From contig CAIVPX010000153.1 of assembly GCA_903907905.1 (NCBI GenBank), positions 1-51,713 of the forward strand: DNA of 51,713 bases, written 5' to 3'. Position 1 is the stretch's first letter, and every line of letters begins with the position of its first letter. The notes under the pieces are model-generated. The model worked only from the letters and a program-made list of their open reading frames with translations. It was not told the DNA's origin and ran no database searches. The DNA is from an uncultured bacterium. Lineage in GTDB: Bacteria > Pseudomonadota > Gammaproteobacteria > Burkholderiales > Burkholderiaceae_E. Below, piece after piece: positions 16,813 to 28,323 of this stretch. Position numbers and translations under genes: made by a program.

Positions 16813-17172
16813 ATGAACCGACTCAACATCGTGCTGCTCTCATTGCTTGCCGTGTGCGCGCTGTCGCTGATCACGGCTCAGCACCATGCGCGGCGGCTCT
16901 TTATCGATCTCGAGCGCTCGCATGCTCAGGGGCGGCAACTCGAGATTGACTGGAACCAGCTTCGGGTGCAGCAGACCTCGCTCGCAACGGCGGCGCTGAT
17001 CGACGCCAAGGCGCGCCGCGAGCTGGGCATGGAAATGCTTGTACCGGATCGCACCCTGCATCTGGTGCGTGATCCCGACACCCGCCAGTTGCAGTTCGGT
17101 GCCTTGCCGCCAGGCTTGGCCCGCAAGCCCGGGGCACAGTCGGGCAGCCGACGTCAGGACGGAGCGCGCTGA
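16813..17172 (+). CDS. ftsL: Cell division protein FtsL
   Basis: A bitopic inner-membrane divisome protein that works in a complex with FtsQ and FtsB and activates FtsWI. A short cytoplasmic N-terminus and one membrane helix (about residues 5-22, IVLLSLLAVCALSLITA) precede a periplasmic coiled-coil region rich in heptad leucines (LERSHAQGRQLEIDWNQLR). The conserved LGMEML segment sits near residue 73. 119 residues; the last 25 are proline- and arginine-rich and look unstructured. The stop overlaps the ftsI ATG by one base. Confidence 0.92.
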   Translation: MNRLNIVLLSLLAVCALSLITAQHHARRLFIDLERSHAQGRQLEIDWNQLRVQQTSLATAALIDAKARRELGMEMLVPDRTLHLVRDPDTRQLQFGALPPGLARKPGAQSGSRRQDGAR

Positions 17173-18914
17173 TGGCCAGCAAAAGCGCGCGCAACGTGCC
17201 CTTTTCATCGAACCCGCTGCTGCGGGTGAAGCTGCCCTCCCATCGCTCGCATTGGGTCATGGTTTTCGTGGCTGGAGCGTTCGTGGCGCTGGCTGCGCGC
17301 ACCGTCTATCTGCAGGTGTTTTCGCAGGACTTTCTGCAACGCCAAGGCGAGGTTCGCTACGGCCGCACGCTCGACTTGCCGGCCTCGCGCGGCGAGATCC
17401 GCGACCGCAATGGCGTGGTCCTGGCCTCGAGCCTGCCTGCGCGCGCGGTCTTCGCGATTCCTGCCGATGTCGATCTCAAGGATGCCCGAATCCCCGAACT
17501 GGCCAGGCGCCTCGGCATGGATGAGAGCGATCTGCGCAGCCGGGTGGGGGTGCCGGAGCGAACCTTTGCGTATCTGCGGCGCCAGCTCGATCCGGCCGTG
17601 GCCAAGCATGTGCTCGAGCTGAAGGTGCCCGGCATCCACGATCGGCCCGAGTACAAGCGTCACTACCCCGAGGCAGAACACCTGGCGCACATCGTGGGCT
17701 TTACCGATGTTGAAGACAGTGGCCAGGAAGGCATTGAGCTCGCCCAGAACAAGCTGCTTGCGGGCCGCCCTGGCAGCAGGCGGGTGATCCGTGACAGGCT
17801 GGGTCGCGTCATCGAAGAGGTGGAAGCCGTCAGAGAGCCGCTCAACGGCAATGACATCGTGCTGTCCATCGACAGTAAGGTTCAGTACCACGTCTACAGC
17901 GCGCTGCGCGCGGCAGTGGCCGAGAACAAGGCGATTGCGGGAGGTGCCGTGGTGCTTGATGCCCGCACCGGTGAGGTGCTGGCATTGGTCAATCTCCCCA
18001 CCTACGACCCGAACCACCGGGGCGAATTGAGCGGTGCGCAGCTGCGCAATCGCGTGCTCACCGATACCTTCGAGCCGGGCTCGACGATGAAGCCCTTCAC
18101 GGCCGCGCTGGCGCTCGAGATGGGCAAGGTCACGCCGCAGACCGTGATCCCGACGCTGGGCGGCAAGATCAACATCAGCGGTCACACCCTCAGTGACGTC
18201 AAGGGTTACGGCTCGCTCACGGTCGAGCAGGTGATCCAGAAGTCTTCCAACGTCGGCACGGTGCAGATGGCGCTCAAGATCCCGGCGCGCGACATGTGGG
18301 AAACCTTTGCCGCGATCGGCCTGGGTCAGGCGCCGCAACTCGGGTTCCCCGGAGCGGTAGCCGGGCGTCTGCGGCCGCACCGCAACTGGAAGCAGATCGA
18401 CCAGGCCACTATGTCCTACGGGCATGGCCTGTCGGTCTCGCTGATGCAGATGGCGCGGGCCTACACGGTATTTGCCCGCGACGGTGAGCTGGTGCCGATC
18501 TCGATTTTTCGTACCGAGGGTGAAGTGGCGGGCGCTCGGGTGTTCACGCCCGAAACCGCCCGAGCGGTGCGACGCATGCTGGAAATGGCCGCAGGCCCCA
18601 GTGGCACGGCGCCCCAGGCTCAGGTTCCGGGCTACCGCGTGGCCGGCAAGACCGGCACGGCCCACAAGATCGAGCACGGCCGCTATGTGAACAAGTACGT
18701 CTCGTCGTTCGTGGGTTTTGCGCCGGTCTCCGACCCGCGCTTCGTGGTGGCGGTCATGGTCGACGAGCCCTCGGCGGGCAAACACTACGGCGGCCAGGTG
18801 GCGGGGCCGCTCTTTGCCCGAGTAATGGGCGACACGCTGCGCACGCTGCGCGTGCCGCCCGACGTGCCGGTGGCGGGGCTCGCTGACGCGGCAGTGGCCC
18901 GGGAGAAAATGTGA
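17172..18914 (+). CDS. ftsI: Septal transpeptidase FtsI (penicillin-binding protein 3)
   Basis: A membrane-anchored transpeptidase that cross-links septal peptidoglycan, paired with FtsW. One N-terminal membrane helix (about residues 24-44) precedes the pedestal domain with RGEIRDRNGVVLA. The penicillin-binding domain has the active serine S304 in STMK, the SSN triad at 358-360 and K493 in KTGT. 580 residues, normal. The gene begins at the ATG overlapping ftsL and ends in a TGA overlapping the GTG of murE, so translation is tightly coupled. Confidence 0.96.
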   Translation: MASKSARNVPFSSNPLLRVKLPSHRSHWVMVFVAGAFVALAARTVYLQVFSQDFLQRQGEVRYGRTLDLPASRGEIRDRNGVVLASSLPARAVFAIPADVDLKDARIPELARRLGMDESDLRSRVGVPERTFAYLRRQLDPAVAKHVLELKVPGIHDRPEYKRHYPEAEHLAHIVGFTDVEDSGQEGIELAQNKLLAGRPGSRRVIRDRLGRVIEEVEAVREPLNGNDIVLSIDSKVQYHVYSALRAAVAENKAIAGGAVVLDARTGEVLALVNLPTYDPNHRGELSGAQLRNRVLTDTFEPGSTMKPFTAALALEMGKVTPQTVIPTLGGKINISGHTLSDVKGYGSLTVEQVIQKSSNVGTVQMALKIPARDMWETFAAIGLGQAPQLGFPGAVAGRLRPHRNWKQIDQATMSYGHGLSVSLMQMARAYTVFARDGELVPISIFRTEGEVAGARVFTPETARAVRRMLEMAAGPSGTAPQAQVPGYRVAGKTGTAHKIEHGRYVNKYVSSFVGFAPVSDPRFVVAVMVDEPSAGKHYGGQVAGPLFARVMGDTLRTLRVPPDVPVAGLADAAVAREKM

Positions 18915-20500
18915 GCGCGTCCATGGCGGGGCCCGCTGCGCGTCATCAGGCCCGCGAGATCGCCGCCTGGCTTCGCGGCCGCTTGCCCGAGGGGGCGGCC
19001 TTGCGCGCTGACAGCCGTCAGATCGTCAGGGGCGATGCGTTCTTCGCCTGGCCCGGTCACGCGGGCGATGGCCGGGCCTACATCGAGGCTGCGCTGGAGC
19101 GTGGTGCGGGCGCCATACTGATCGACCCGGCGTCCGATGCCTCAGCCTCCGGCGCAGGTCTAGCCCGCCCAGCGTTGACCGAGGCGACGCCCGGGTACCG
19201 CGAGGTCGAGGGGCTGCGCGATCTGGCCGGTGACATTGCAGCCTGCTACTACGGCGAGCCGGCCGAGCGTATCGAGCTGGTCGCGGTCACCGGCACCAAT
19301 GGCAAGACCAGCTGCTCGCAGTGGATCGCCCAGGGGCTCGCAGCCGAGGGGCGGCACTGCGCGGTCATCGGGACGCTTGGAAGCGGCCTCCTGGCGGACG
19401 ACGGCAGCGTCGCGCTCGAGCCCTTCGGGCTGACCATGCCAGATGCCTTGACGCTGCACCGTCTGCTGGCGCGCTTTGTCGAGTCGGGTGCCGAGGTGGT
19501 GGTCATGGAGGCCTCGTCGATCGGCCTCGACCAACAGCGTTTGTCTGGCGCGCGGCCGAGTGTGGCGCTGTTCACCAATTTTTCGCGCGATCACCTCGAT
19601 TACCACGGTACCGAAGCGGCCTACGCGCAGGCCAAGCTGCGCCTCTTTGCGATCCCGGGACTCGCTGCTGCCGTGCTGAACGCTGACGACCCCTTCTCGG
19701 CGCGCGCGCTCGCGGCGCTCGATCCCGCCTGCCGCGTGATCGTGTATGGCGAGGCCGTTCATCGGCTCGCGCACCCCGGCCTGCGACGCCTGCACTGCCG
19801 GCGCGTCGAGCAGGCGCAGCAGGGGCTCGTGATGGACCTCGACGGAGATTTCGGCGCGGCTGTGCTTGAGTTGCCCCTGGTCGGCCGCTTCAATGCAATG
19901 AATGCGTTGGGCGTCGCTGCGGTGTGGCTGGCCCTTGGTGTGCCCTTTGACCGGGTGGCGCAGCGCCTGCAGGCACTGCGCCCGGTTCCCGGTCGAATGC
20001 AGCAGGTGGAGCCGGCTCATGGTGCCGCCCCGCACGCACCGTCGCCGCTTGCCATCGTCGATTATGCGCACACGCCCGATGCCCTCACCCAGGCGCTTGA
20101 GGCCCTGCGGCCGCTCGCGCAGGCGCGCGGCGGCGCACTCTGGTGCGTGTTCGGCGCAGGCGGCGAGCGCGATGCCGGCAAGCGCCCACTCATGGCCGAG
20201 GCCGCCGAGCGCGGCGCGGATCACGTGGTGGTCACCAGCGACAATCCGCGATCGGAAGACCCCGCGGCCATTGCAGCCGCCGTGTGCGCGGGTTTGTCGC
20301 GCCCCGCAGCTCTGGTCGAGCTTGACCGTGGTCGCGCGATCGAGCGCACCTTGCTCGGCGCCGGTTCACGCGACGTCGTGTTGATCGCCGGCAAGGGTCA
20401 CGAGGCCTGGCAGGAGCTTGCCGGTGCGCGCCTGCCCTTCAGCGATGTGCAGCAGGCGGCTCAGGCGCTCGCCCGGCTCGACGGGGTGGGTCATGTTTGA
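18911..20500 (+). CDS. murE: UDP-MurNAc-L-Ala-D-Glu:meso-diaminopimelate ligase
   Basis: A cytosolic Mur ligase that adds the third residue of the stem peptide. The ATP loop TGTNGKTS is near residue 127. The DNPR motif at about residue 444 (SDNPRSEDP) is the usual marker for diaminopimelate rather than lysine specificity. Other landmarks are ALFTNFSRDHLDYHGT and IVDYAHTPDAL. 529 residues, slightly long, with extra loops in the N-terminal domain. The start is the GTG at 18911 overlapping the ftsI stop. Confidence 0.96.
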   Translation: MSASMAGPAARHQAREIAAWLRGRLPEGAALRADSRQIVRGDAFFAWPGHAGDGRAYIEAALERGAGAILIDPASDASASGAGLARPALTEATPGYREVEGLRDLAGDIAACYYGEPAERIELVAVTGTNGKTSCSQWIAQGLAAEGRHCAVIGTLGSGLLADDGSVALEPFGLTMPDALTLHRLLARFVESGAEVVVMEASSIGLDQQRLSGARPSVALFTNFSRDHLDYHGTEAAYAQAKLRLFAIPGLAAAVLNADDPFSARALAALDPACRVIVYGEAVHRLAHPGLRRLHCRRVEQAQQGLVMDLDGDFGAAVLELPLVGRFNAMNALGVAAVWLALGVPFDRVAQRLQALRPVPGRMQQVEPAHGAAPHAPSPLAIVDYAHTPDALTQALEALRPLAQARGGALWCVFGAGGERDAGKRPLMAEAAERGADHVVVTSDNPRSEDPAAIAAAVCAGLSRPAALVELDRGRAIERTLLGAGSRDVVLIAGKGHEAWQELAGARLPFSDVQQAAQALARLDGVGHV

Positions 20501-21881
20501 GCTGCGCAGCGCCCTGCAGTGGTTGTCCGCGGCAAGCTTCACCGGTCTGGGCAGCGAGCGCGTGAGCGCGGTGTGCACCGATTCCCGCGCGGTCGCGCCC
20601 GACAGCCTCTTTGTCGCCTTGCGCGGTGAACGTTTCGATGCCCACACGTTTGCCGTGCAGGCGCAAGCGGCGGGCGCTGCGGCCGTGATGCTCGAGCGCT
20701 GGATGCCCGGCCTGCGGCCCCCCGTCATCCGGGTACCCGATACGCGGCACGCCTTGGGTGAGCTGGCTCGAGGCTGGCGGCGGCAGTTTCAGCTGCCTGT
20801 GGTGGCCGTCACCGGCAGCAACGGCAAGACCACCGTCAAGGAAATGATCGCGGCCATCTTTGCGGCGGCCGTGGGTGAGTCGGCGTGCCTGGCCACCCGG
20901 GGCAACCTCAACAACGAGGTGGGACTGCCCCAGACTCTATTCCGATTACGCGCCACCCATCGCCTGGCGGTGGTCGAACTGGGCATGAATCGACCCGGCG
21001 AGATCGAGTGGCTGGCGAGCATCGCCCGGCCCACCGTGGCGCTGGTGAACAATGCGCAGCGCGAGCATCAGGAATTCATGAGCAGCGTCGAGGCGACGGC
21101 TCGCGAAAACGGCGCGGCGATCCGCGCGTTGCCGGCTGACGGGGTGGCGGTCTTTCCCGGCGACGATCGTATGCACGCGCCGATCTGGCGCGCGTTCGCG
21201 GGCGACCGGCCCGTCCTGGCCTTTGGTCTGGAAGCGCCGGATGCCGCCCATCGCGAGTTCGAGGTCAGCGCATCCTGCGAGGCCGTGCCGGCCGGTTTCA
21301 CGATGCGGATCGGTGCCCGGTCGGTCGAGGTACGGCTTGCAATCGATGGCGCCCATAACGTTCGCAATGCGCTGGCGGCGGCCGCCTGCGCGCATGCGGC
21401 TGGCGTCGATGCCGACACCATTGCCCGAGGTCTGACGAGCTTTTCACCGGCCCCGGGGCGACTGGTGCGTCATGCCCTGGCCTCGGGCGCCACCCTGATC
21501 GATGACAGCTACAACGCCAACCCCGACTCGGTTCTGGCGGCCATCGAGGTGCTGGCCCACCGCGCCGGACCGCGTGTGCTGGTGCTGGGCGACATGGGTG
21601 AGGTCGGCGAGCAGGGGCCGCAGTGGCACCACGAGGTCGGCGCGAAGGCCGCCGAACGCGGCGTCACCCACCTGCTGCTGCTTGGGCAGGCCTCCACCTA
21701 CACGGCGCTTGGCTTTGGCCCCCAGGCCGAGCACTTTCAGGACGTCGAATCGCTCACCGCGCGCGCCCGCGAGCTCGCGGCAAACGCCGCCGCGACGCTC
21801 CTCGTGAAGGGCTCGCGTTTCATGCGCATGGAGCGTGTCGTGGCCGCCCTCACCGGCGCTCAGGTTACCGAGGTTCACTGA
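20493..21881 (+). CDS. murF: UDP-MurNAc-tripeptide:D-alanyl-D-alanine ligase
   Basis: A cytosolic Mur ligase that adds the D-Ala-D-Ala made by Ddl. It shows the N-terminal [23 protein letters not shown], the ATP loop [12 protein letters not shown], the NNEVGLP segment and the C-terminal [12 protein letters not shown] and VLGDMGEVG. About 462 residues. The ATG at 20493 lies inside the last codons of murE (8-base overlap) and is preceded by a GGGGTGGG ribosome site. A longer frame from 20418 is excluded because it runs through murE. Confidence 0.96.
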   Translation: MFELRSALQWLSAASFTGLGSERVSAVCTDSRAVAPDSLFVALRGERFDAHTFAVQAQAAGAAAVMLERWMPGLRPPVIRVPDTRHALGELARGWRRQFQLPVVAVTGSNGKTTVKEMIAAIFAAAVGESACLATRGNLNNEVGLPQTLFRLRATHRLAVVELGMNRPGEIEWLASIARPTVALVNNAQREHQEFMSSVEATARENGAAIRALPADGVAVFPGDDRMHAPIWRAFAGDRPVLAFGLEAPDAAHREFEVSASCEAVPAGFTMRIGARSVEVRLAIDGAHNVRNALAAAACAHAAGVDADTIARGLTSFSPAPGRLVRHALASGATLIDDSYNANPDSVLAAIEVLAHRAGPRVLVLGDMGEVGEQGPQWHHEVGAKAAERGVTHLLLLGQASTYTALGFGPQAEHFQDVESLTARARELAANAAATLLVKGSRFMRMERVVAALTGAQVTEVH

Positions 21882-23050
21882 TGCTGCTCGAACTTGCCCA
21901 GTGGCTGGCGCGTGACATCCGGGCCTTTTCGGTCTTCAACTACATCACGCTTCGCGCCGTGCTGGCGGCCATGACCGCACTGTTGATCGGTCTGGTGTTC
22001 GGCCCGCTGGTCATCCGCAAGCTCACCCAGATGAAGATCGGCCAGGCGGTTCGCAGCGACGGCCCCCAGACTCACCTGAGCAAGAGCGGTACGCCCACCA
22101 TGGGCGGCGCGCTCATTCTCATTGGCATCGGCGCCTCCACCTTGCTCTGGGCCGATCTCGAAAACCGCTTCGTCTGGGTCGTGATGCTGGTCACCCTGGG
22201 CTACGGCGGCGTTGGCTGGGTGGACGACTACCGCAAGGTCGTGCGGCGCGACCCCAAGGGCATGTCGGCAAAGGAAAAGTTCTTCTGGCAGTCGCTGATC
22301 GGGATCGTGGCCTCGGTCTATCTCGCCTTTGCCGTCTCGGCGTCTACCGAAAACCCGGCCTTCTCGCTGTTTCTGAAATGGCTCAACAGCGGTCTATCCA
22401 TGGACCTGCCGGCGCGCGCCGAACTGATCGTGCCCTTCTTCAAGAACATCGCCTATCCGATGGGCGCCTTTGGCTTCATCGCGCTCAGTTTCTGCGTGAT
22501 CGTGGGCACCAGCAATGCGGTCAACCTGACCGACGGTGCCGATGGCCTGGCCATCATGCCCTCGGTGCTGGTGGGATCCGCGCTCGGCATTTTCGCGTAT
22601 GTCGCCGGCAACTCGGTGTTTGCGCGCTATCTGATCATGCCTTACATCCCGGGGGCAGGTGAACTCACCGTGATCTGCGGGGCCATCGCGGGCGCAGGCC
22701 TGGCCTTTCTCTGGTACAACGCCTACCCCGCTCAGGTCTTCATGGGCGATGTGGGCGCGCTCGCCCTGGGTGGTGCGCTCGGCACCATCGCCGTCATCGT
22801 GCGCCAGGAGATCGTACTGTTCATCATGGGCGGGGTCTTCGTGGTCGAAACCCTGTCGGTCATGCTCCAGGTGAGCTACTTCAAGTACACCCGGCGCCGC
22901 TACGGCGAGGGCCGGCGCATCTTCCGTATGGCGCCGCTTCATCACCACTTCGAAGTGGGGGGCGTCAAGGAGAGCCAGGTCGTCGTGCGTTTCTGGATCG
23001 TCACGATGATTCTCGTGCTGGTCGGTCTTTCGACGCTCAAGCTGCGCTAG
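21881..23050 (+). CDS. mraY: Phospho-MurNAc-pentapeptide transferase
   Basis: An integral inner-membrane enzyme that joins phospho-MurNAc-pentapeptide to undecaprenyl phosphate to make lipid I. It has about ten membrane helices. The catalytic aspartates lie in VDDYRK and [10 protein letters not shown], and the uracil-side histidine loop is APLHHHFE. The N-terminal [14 protein letters not shown] is also conserved. 389 residues, the same as typical family members. The start ATG shares one base with the murF stop (TGATG). Confidence 0.97.
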   Translation: MLLELAQWLARDIRAFSVFNYITLRAVLAAMTALLIGLVFGPLVIRKLTQMKIGQAVRSDGPQTHLSKSGTPTMGGALILIGIGASTLLWADLENRFVWVVMLVTLGYGGVGWVDDYRKVVRRDPKGMSAKEKFFWQSLIGIVASVYLAFAVSASTENPAFSLFLKWLNSGLSMDLPARAELIVPFFKNIAYPMGAFGFIALSFCVIVGTSNAVNLTDGADGLAIMPSVLVGSALGIFAYVAGNSVFARYLIMPYIPGAGELTVICGAIAGAGLAFLWYNAYPAQVFMGDVGALALGGALGTIAVIVRQEIVLFIMGGVFVVETLSVMLQVSYFKYTRRRYGEGRRIFRMAPLHHHFEVGGVKESQVVVRFWIVTMILVLVGLSTLKLR

Positions 23051-23061
23051 GAGACGCCGCC

Positions 23062-24636
23062 GTGAACCGCCTACCCGAGCACGAGTCGCCGCAGTTGCAG
23101 CTCTTCGATCTTGCCGGTCGCAGCGTCCTGGTGCTGGGGCTTGGCGAGTCGGGCGTGGCGATGGCCCGCTGGGCGGCATCACGAGGCGCCATGCTCAGGG
23201 TGGCTGACACCCGTAGTGCTCGAGTCGATGACCTGCCCAGCGCCGCGCGTCTGGCTCAGATCCCGGGCGAGGTCGCTTACGTGGGCGGGCCGTTTTCCGC
23301 CGACTGGCTGCAGGGCATCGACCTGGTTGCCTGGAGCCCTGGACTCTCGATCGAGCGCGGTGAGAGCGCGGCGTTTTACGCCCTGGCGCGCGAGCGCAAC
23401 ATTCCGGTGCTGGGTGAACTCGATCTCTTCGTGCAGGCACTCGCCATGATGCGCGAGACCGGCTATTCGCCCAGGCTGGTCGCCATCACCGGTACCAACG
23501 GCAAAACCACTACCACGGCACTGGCTGCGCACCTCTTTGCCGCGACGGGCAAGACCGTGCGGGCCGCCGGCAACATCGGCCCCGCGATGCTCGTGGCATT
23601 GCTCGAAGCGCTCGAGGCCAAGGCCTTGCCCGACATCTGGGTGCTCGAGCTCTCGAGCTTTCAGTTGGCGGTCTCCAGGGGCTTCGAGCCCGACGCAGCC
23701 AGCATCCTCAATCTCACCGAAGACCACCTAGACTGGCATCATTCGATGGCCATGTATGCCGCGGCCAAGCGGCGGCTCTTCGGCCCCGCCACCTGGGTGG
23801 TCTACAACCGTGCGGATGCCGCCACCATGCCGCCGCCCAAGGAGCGGATCGCCCTCAGCGCGCGAGCCACCCGGCGCGCACCCGAAGAGCCGATCCGGTC
23901 GAGCAGTTTCGGCCTGGACAATCCGCTTGCGGCGGGCGATTTCGGTCTGGTGCGTGAGGGGGGGATGGAGTGGCTTGCGCAGGCACAGGCCGAGGAGTCT
24001 CTCCCCGGGCGTCGCCGCGACGAAGGGCAGGCGCTGCATGTGCGCCGGCTGATGCCGGTCGAGGCCTTGCGCCTGGCCGGTCGCCACAACCAGGCCAATG
24101 TGATGGCGGCGCTGGCCCTGGGCGCAGCCATCGGGCTGCCCTTGGCGCCGATGCTACGAGCCATCGGGGATTACGCGGGGGAGGCGCACCGCTGCGAGTT
24201 GCTCGCCGTCATCGACGAGGTGCACTACTACGACGACAGCAAGGGCACCAATGTCGGGGCGACGGTGGCCGCGCTGGTCGGCCTGGGCATGCCCAGCATC
24301 CTGATCGCAGGCGGCGACGGCAAGGGCCAGGACTTCTCCCCGCTGGCGCCGGCCGTGGCGGGGCATGCCCGAGCGGTTCTGCTGATCGGTCGTGATGCGC
24401 CGCTCATTCGTCAGGCAATCGAGGGCTGCGGCGTGCCGATCGAGGATTGCGCCTCGCTCGAGCAGGCGGTCGAACGCGGGCAGCAGTTGGCAAAACCGGG
24501 TCAGGCGGTGTTGCTATCGCCCGCCTGCGCGAGTTTCGACATGTTCACCAGCTACAAGCACCGTGGCGAAACCTTTGCCCGCGCGGTTCGTGAGTGCGCG
24601 GACCGTGCGGGTCAACCGCTGGAGCTCGCATGCTGA
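23062..24636 (+). CDS. murD: UDP-MurNAc-L-alanine:D-glutamate ligase
   Basis: A cytosolic Mur ligase that adds D-glutamate. The N-terminal Rossmann-type domain has [16 protein letters not shown]. The ATP loop [12 protein letters not shown] is near residue 143, and [12 protein letters not shown] follows. The C-terminal domain has [17 protein letters not shown] and [12 protein letters not shown]. At 524 residues it is well above the roughly 440 of E. coli. Much of the excess is a charged segment around residues 259-330, between the central and C-terminal domains. The start is GTG 23062 with AGGAG 8 bases upstream. It overlaps ftsW by 7 bases. Confidence 0.95.
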   Translation: MNRLPEHESPQLQLFDLAGRSVLVLGLGESGVAMARWAASRGAMLRVADTRSARVDDLPSAARLAQIPGEVAYVGGPFSADWLQGIDLVAWSPGLSIERGESAAFYALARERNIPVLGELDLFVQALAMMRETGYSPRLVAITGTNGKTTTTALAAHLFAATGKTVRAAGNIGPAMLVALLEALEAKALPDIWVLELSSFQLAVSRGFEPDAASILNLTEDHLDWHHSMAMYAAAKRRLFGPATWVVYNRADAATMPPPKERIALSARATRRAPEEPIRSSSFGLDNPLAAGDFGLVREGGMEWLAQAQAEESLPGRRRDEGQALHVRRLMPVEALRLAGRHNQANVMAALALGAAIGLPLAPMLRAIGDYAGEAHRCELLAVIDEVHYYDDSKGTNVGATVAALVGLGMPSILIAGGDGKGQDFSPLAPAVAGHARAVLLIGRDAPLIRQAIEGCGVPIEDCASLEQAVERGQQLAKPGQAVLLSPACASFDMFTSYKHRGETFARAVRECADRAGQPLELAC

Positions 24637-25841
24637 GCCAGGCCATCGGATACGCTCGCGCGCGCTTCGGGTCGGCCGAGGGGTCTGCGCGCGGGTCCGT
24701 CTCGGCGTCGCTCACGCGGGTCGACACCAGCCTCATGTGGGTGGTTGCCATCCTCATGATCATGGGTACCGTGATGGTCTATTCGGCCTCGATCGCGCTG
24801 CCGGATGCGCCGCGATTTGCCAACTACAAGCCGCATCACTTTCTGGTGCGCCACATCTTTGCGGCGGCCGTCGGCATTGGCCTCTCCATCGTGGCCTTCA
24901 CCGTACCGATGCGCGAGTGGCAGCGCTGGTCGAAGTGGTTGTTTCTGTTTGGCCTGGTCCTGCTGGTCATCGTGCTCATCCCGGGGGTGGGCAAGGTGGT
25001 GTATGGGGCGCGGCGCTGGCTGTCTCTGTATGTGATCAACCTGCAGCCGTCTGAGCTGATGAAGATTTTTGTCGTGCTCTATGCGGCCGACTACACCGTC
25101 CGCAAGCAGGACGTCATCCTGAGCTTTCGAAAGGGCGCGCTGCCCATCGGGGCGGCGGTTGCCGCGGTGGGTCTCTTGCTGCTGCTCGAGCCCGACATGG
25201 GCGCCTTCATGGTGATCGCAGTGGTGGCCGCGGGGCTGCTCTTTCTGGGTGGCGTCAGCGGCCGGCTCTTTGCCGGGCTGGTGGTGGTTGGTATCACCAC
25301 CTTCAGCCTGCTCATCACCTTCTCGCCCTGGCGACGTGAGCGTATTTTCGCTTACCTCGACCCTTTCAGTGCCCAGAATGCACTGGGCAAGGGCTACCAG
25401 CTGTCGCATTCGCTCATCGCGTTCGGGCGGGGCGAGTTGTTCGGTGTGGGGCTTGGCGGGTCGGTGGAAAAGCTTCACTACCTTCCCGAGGCGCACACGG
25501 ATTTTCTTCTTGCGGTGATCGGCGAAGAGCTGGGTCTGGTGGCGGTGCTGCTGATCGTGGCCATGTTCTTCTGGATCACGCGTCGCGCCTTTGAAATCGG
25601 CCGCATGGCGATCAAGCTTGACCGGACCTTCTCGGGGTTGGTCGCTCAGGGCCTCGGCCTGTGGCTCGGTCTGCAGGCTTTCATCAACATGGGCGTCAAT
25701 GTCGGGCTGCTGCCAACCAAGGGACTGACCCTTCCCCTCATGAGTTACGGGGGCAGCGGCATTCTGGCCAACTGCGTGGCTATCGCGATCATTCTTCGCG
25801 TTGACTTTGAAAACCGCCAGCTCATGCGGGGGGCCGGATGA
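24630..25841 (+). CDS. ftsW: Septal peptidoglycan glycosyltransferase FtsW
   Basis: A SEDS-family polytopic membrane enzyme that polymerises lipid II at the septum together with FtsI. It has about ten hydrophobic helices. Conserved blocks are [60 protein letters not shown] and the terminal [16 protein letters not shown]. About 403 residues. The ATG at 24630 has GGAG with 5-base spacing and overlaps the murD stop. The N-terminal 35 residues are alanine/serine-rich and probably cytoplasmic. It ends in an ATGA overlap with murG. Confidence 0.95.
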   Translation: MLSQAIGYARARFGSAEGSARGSVSASLTRVDTSLMWVVAILMIMGTVMVYSASIALPDAPRFANYKPHHFLVRHIFAAAVGIGLSIVAFTVPMREWQRWSKWLFLFGLVLLVIVLIPGVGKVVYGARRWLSLYVINLQPSELMKIFVVLYAADYTVRKQDVILSFRKGALPIGAAVAAVGLLLLLEPDMGAFMVIAVVAAGLLFLGGVSGRLFAGLVVVGITTFSLLITFSPWRRERIFAYLDPFSAQNALGKGYQLSHSLIAFGRGELFGVGLGGSVEKLHYLPEAHTDFLLAVIGEELGLVAVLLIVAMFFWITRRAFEIGRMAIKLDRTFSGLVAQGLGLWLGLQAFINMGVNVGLLPTKGLTLPLMSYGGSGILANCVAIAIILRVDFENRQLMRGAG

Positions 25842-26911
25842 GCCGAACCCTGCTGGTGATGGCGGGTGGCACCGGTGGCCATGTCATGCCTGGATTGGCC
25901 GTGGCAGAGACGCTGCGTGGGTGCGCCTGGCAGGTGGTCTGGCTTGGCAACCCTCAGGGCATGGAGGCGCGACTCGTGCCTCGCCACGGCATCGTGCTGG
26001 AGGGCATCCAGATGGTGGGGGTTCGCGGCAAGGGACTGATGACCGCTCTGCGGCTGCCGTTTTCCCTCTTGCGGGCTTGCTGGCAGAGCATGAAGGTTCT
26101 GCGGCGTGTTCGCCCCTCGGTGGTCCTGGGCATGGGGGGCTACGTGGCCTTTCCAGGCGGTGTGATGGCCTCGCTGCTCGGCTATCCGCTGGTGGTGCAC
26201 GAGCAGAACTCGGTGGCCGGCCTGACTAACCGGGTGCTTGCGCGCCTGGCCGATCGGGTGCTCGAGGCTTTTCCCAAGGCCTTGCCCGGCGCGATCTGGA
26301 CCGGCAACCCGGTACGCAGCGATATGCTCGACACGCCGCTGCCGCAGGCGCGCTATGCAGCGCGTAGCGGTCGCCTGCGAGTGCTCGTGGTGGGCGGCAG
26401 CCTTGGCGCCAGCGCCCTCAACAAGGTCCTGCCTGAGGCGATCGCGCTGCTTGGCGCGGATGAGCGACCGATCGTACGCCACCAATCGGGGGCTGCGCAC
26501 CTCGACAGCCTGACCGGGCACTACCAAAGGCTTGGTGTCGAGGCCGAGGTGTTGCCCTTTATCGACGACATGGCCAGCGCCTACACCGAGGCCGACCTCG
26601 TCATCTGCCGATCGGGCGCCATGACGGTGGCCGAACTGGCTGCAGTCGGGGTTGCCAGCATTCTCGTGCCCTTGCCTCATGCAGTCGATGATCATCAGAC
26701 TGGCAACGCCCGCTTTCTCGCCGATCAGGGCGCAGCCACGCTCATGGCCCAGTCGGCGCTCGATGCGCCCACGCTGGCCGGACTGCTTCGGGCCGCTGAT
26801 CGTCGCACGCTGACCGAGCAGGCGGTGCGCGCCCGGGCGCTGGCGCGTCCTGATGCCGCGCAGGCGGTGGCCGATATCTGCCAGTCGCTGGCGCAGGAGC
26901 GCGGACGGTGA
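25838..26911 (+). CDS. murG: UDP-GlcNAc:lipid I N-acetylglucosaminyltransferase
   Basis: A GT28 peripheral membrane enzyme on the cytoplasmic face that converts lipid I to lipid II. The glycine-rich N-terminal loop is [17 protein letters not shown]. The lipid-I-side region is [11 protein letters not shown] and [14 protein letters not shown]. The UDP-GlcNAc site in the C-terminal domain reads [16 protein letters not shown] and [12 protein letters not shown]. 357 residues, standard. ATGA overlap with ftsW upstream and GTGA overlap with murC downstream. Confidence 0.96.
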   Translation: MSRTLLVMAGGTGGHVMPGLAVAETLRGCAWQVVWLGNPQGMEARLVPRHGIVLEGIQMVGVRGKGLMTALRLPFSLLRACWQSMKVLRRVRPSVVLGMGGYVAFPGGVMASLLGYPLVVHEQNSVAGLTNRVLARLADRVLEAFPKALPGAIWTGNPVRSDMLDTPLPQARYAARSGRLRVLVVGGSLGASALNKVLPEAIALLGADERPIVRHQSGAAHLDSLTGHYQRLGVEAEVLPFIDDMASAYTEADLVICRSGAMTVAELAAVGVASILVPLPHAVDDHQTGNARFLADQGAATLMAQSALDAPTLAGLLRAADRRTLTEQAVRARALARPDAAQAVADICQSLAQERGR

Positions 26912-28323
26912 AGCACAAGGTCAAGCACATCCATTTCGTAGGGATTGGCGGCGCCGGCATGAGCGGCATCGCTGAGGTACTGCTGACGCTTGGCTACAAG
27001 GTGAGCGGCTCCGACCTGGGCGACTCGGCGGTCACCCGCCGCATGGCCTCGCTGGGCGCCACCGTCTGTCAGGGCCATGCCGCGGATCACGTCGCTGGTG
27101 CCGATTGTGTCGTCGTGTCGTCGGCGGTCCGTGGTGACAACCCGGAAGTGGTGGCCGCGCGTGCCCTGCGTATTCCGGTGGTGCCGCGCGCGCTGATGCT
27201 GGCCGAGCTCATGAAGCTCAAACAGGGTATTGCGGTGGCCGGCACGCACGGCAAAACCACCACCACCAGCCTCATCGCCTCGGTCCTTGCGCGCGGGGGC
27301 ATGGACCCCACTTTCGTGATCGGCGGCCTGCTCAACAGCGCCGGCGCCAATGCCCGGCTGGGCGCTGGCGACTGCATCGTGGTTGAAGCCGACGAGTCCG
27401 ATGGTTCGTTCCTGAATCTCTCGCCCATGATTGCGGTGATCACCAACATCGATGCTGATCACATGGACACCTACGGGCACGACCTCGCGCGGCTCAAGCA
27501 GGCCTTTGTCGAGTTCACGCACCGGCTGCCCTTCTACGGCGCTGCGGTGCTGTGCATCGACGACGCCAACGTGCGCGAGATCCTGCCCTTCCTGTCCAAA
27601 CCTGTACTCAGTTATGGGCTCTGCGAAGGCGCGCAGTTTCGGGCGGTGGATGTGCGGGCCGAGGGCGCGCAGATGCATTTCACGCTGCTGCGCGACGATG
27701 CCGACCCGCTGCCCGTTGTGCTCAATCTGCCGGGCGTGCACAACGTCTGTAATGCGCTGGCTGCGATCGCTGTGGCCGATGAACTCGGGGTCGCCGATCA
27801 GGCGATGGTCGCTGCACTGGCCGACTTTCGCGGTGTGGGTCGTCGCTTCCAGCGCCATGGCGAAGTCGCCGTGCCCGCCGCGCAGGGGGGTGGGTATTTC
27901 ACGCTCATCGACGACTACGGCCATCACCCGGTCGAGATGAGCGCGACGATCGCCGCTGCGCGCGGCGCCTTCCCCGGGCGCCGACTGGTGCTTGCGTTTC
28001 AGCCCCATCGCTTCACGCGCACACGCGATCTGTTCGAGGACTTCGTCAAGGTGCTGGGCAGTGTCGATGTCTTGCTGCTGGCCGAGGTCTATTCGGCGGG
28101 CGAAGCAGCCATCGTGGCGGCCGACGGTCGCTCACTGGCGCGCGCCGTTCGTGTGGCCGGGCGCATCGAGCCGGTGTTTGTCGAAGAGGTCGTCCGTATG
28201 GCGCAAGCAGTCGCCGATTGTGTCCGTCATGGCGATGTCGTGCTCACGATGGGCGCAGGCACCATCGGGTCGGTCGCGTCGGCCGTGCGAGAACGGCTTG
28301 GGGCGCAAGGAGGGCAGGCATGA
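26908..28323 (+). CDS. murC: UDP-MurNAc:L-alanine ligase
   Basis: A cytosolic Mur ligase that adds the first stem residue. The N-terminal [19 protein letters not shown] binds the UDP part, [13 protein letters not shown] is the ATP loop, and [14 protein letters not shown] and [14 protein letters not shown] follow. The C-terminal domain has [16 protein letters not shown] and [12 protein letters not shown]. 471 residues, normal. The start is the GTG within the murG stop, and its own stop overlaps the ddl ATG. Confidence 0.96.
   Translation: MKHKVKHIHFVGIGGAGMSGIAEVLLTLGYKVSGSDLGDSAVTRRMASLGATVCQGHAADHVAGADCVVVSSAVRGDNPEVVAARALRIPVVPRALMLAELMKLKQGIAVAGTHGKTTTTSLIASVLARGGMDPTFVIGGLLNSAGANARLGAGDCIVVEADESDGSFLNLSPMIAVITNIDADHMDTYGHDLARLKQAFVEFTHRLPFYGAAVLCIDDANVREILPFLSKPVLSYGLCEGAQFRAVDVRAEGAQMHFTLLRDDADPLPVVLNLPGVHNVCNALAAIAVADELGVADQAMVAALADFRGVGRRFQRHGEVAVPAAQGGGYFTLIDDYGHHPVEMSATIAAARGAFPGRRLVLAFQPHRFTRTRDLFEDFVKVLGSVDVLLLAEVYSAGEAAIVAADGRSLARAVRVAGRIEPVFVEEVVRMAQAVADCVRHGDVVLTMGAGTIGSVASAVRERLGAQGGQA

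Noticed and set aside
17205-18785. 526-residue minus-strand frame opposite ftsI
   Set aside because: Antisense shadow of ftsI; no recognisable domain and atypical His/Arg-rich composition.
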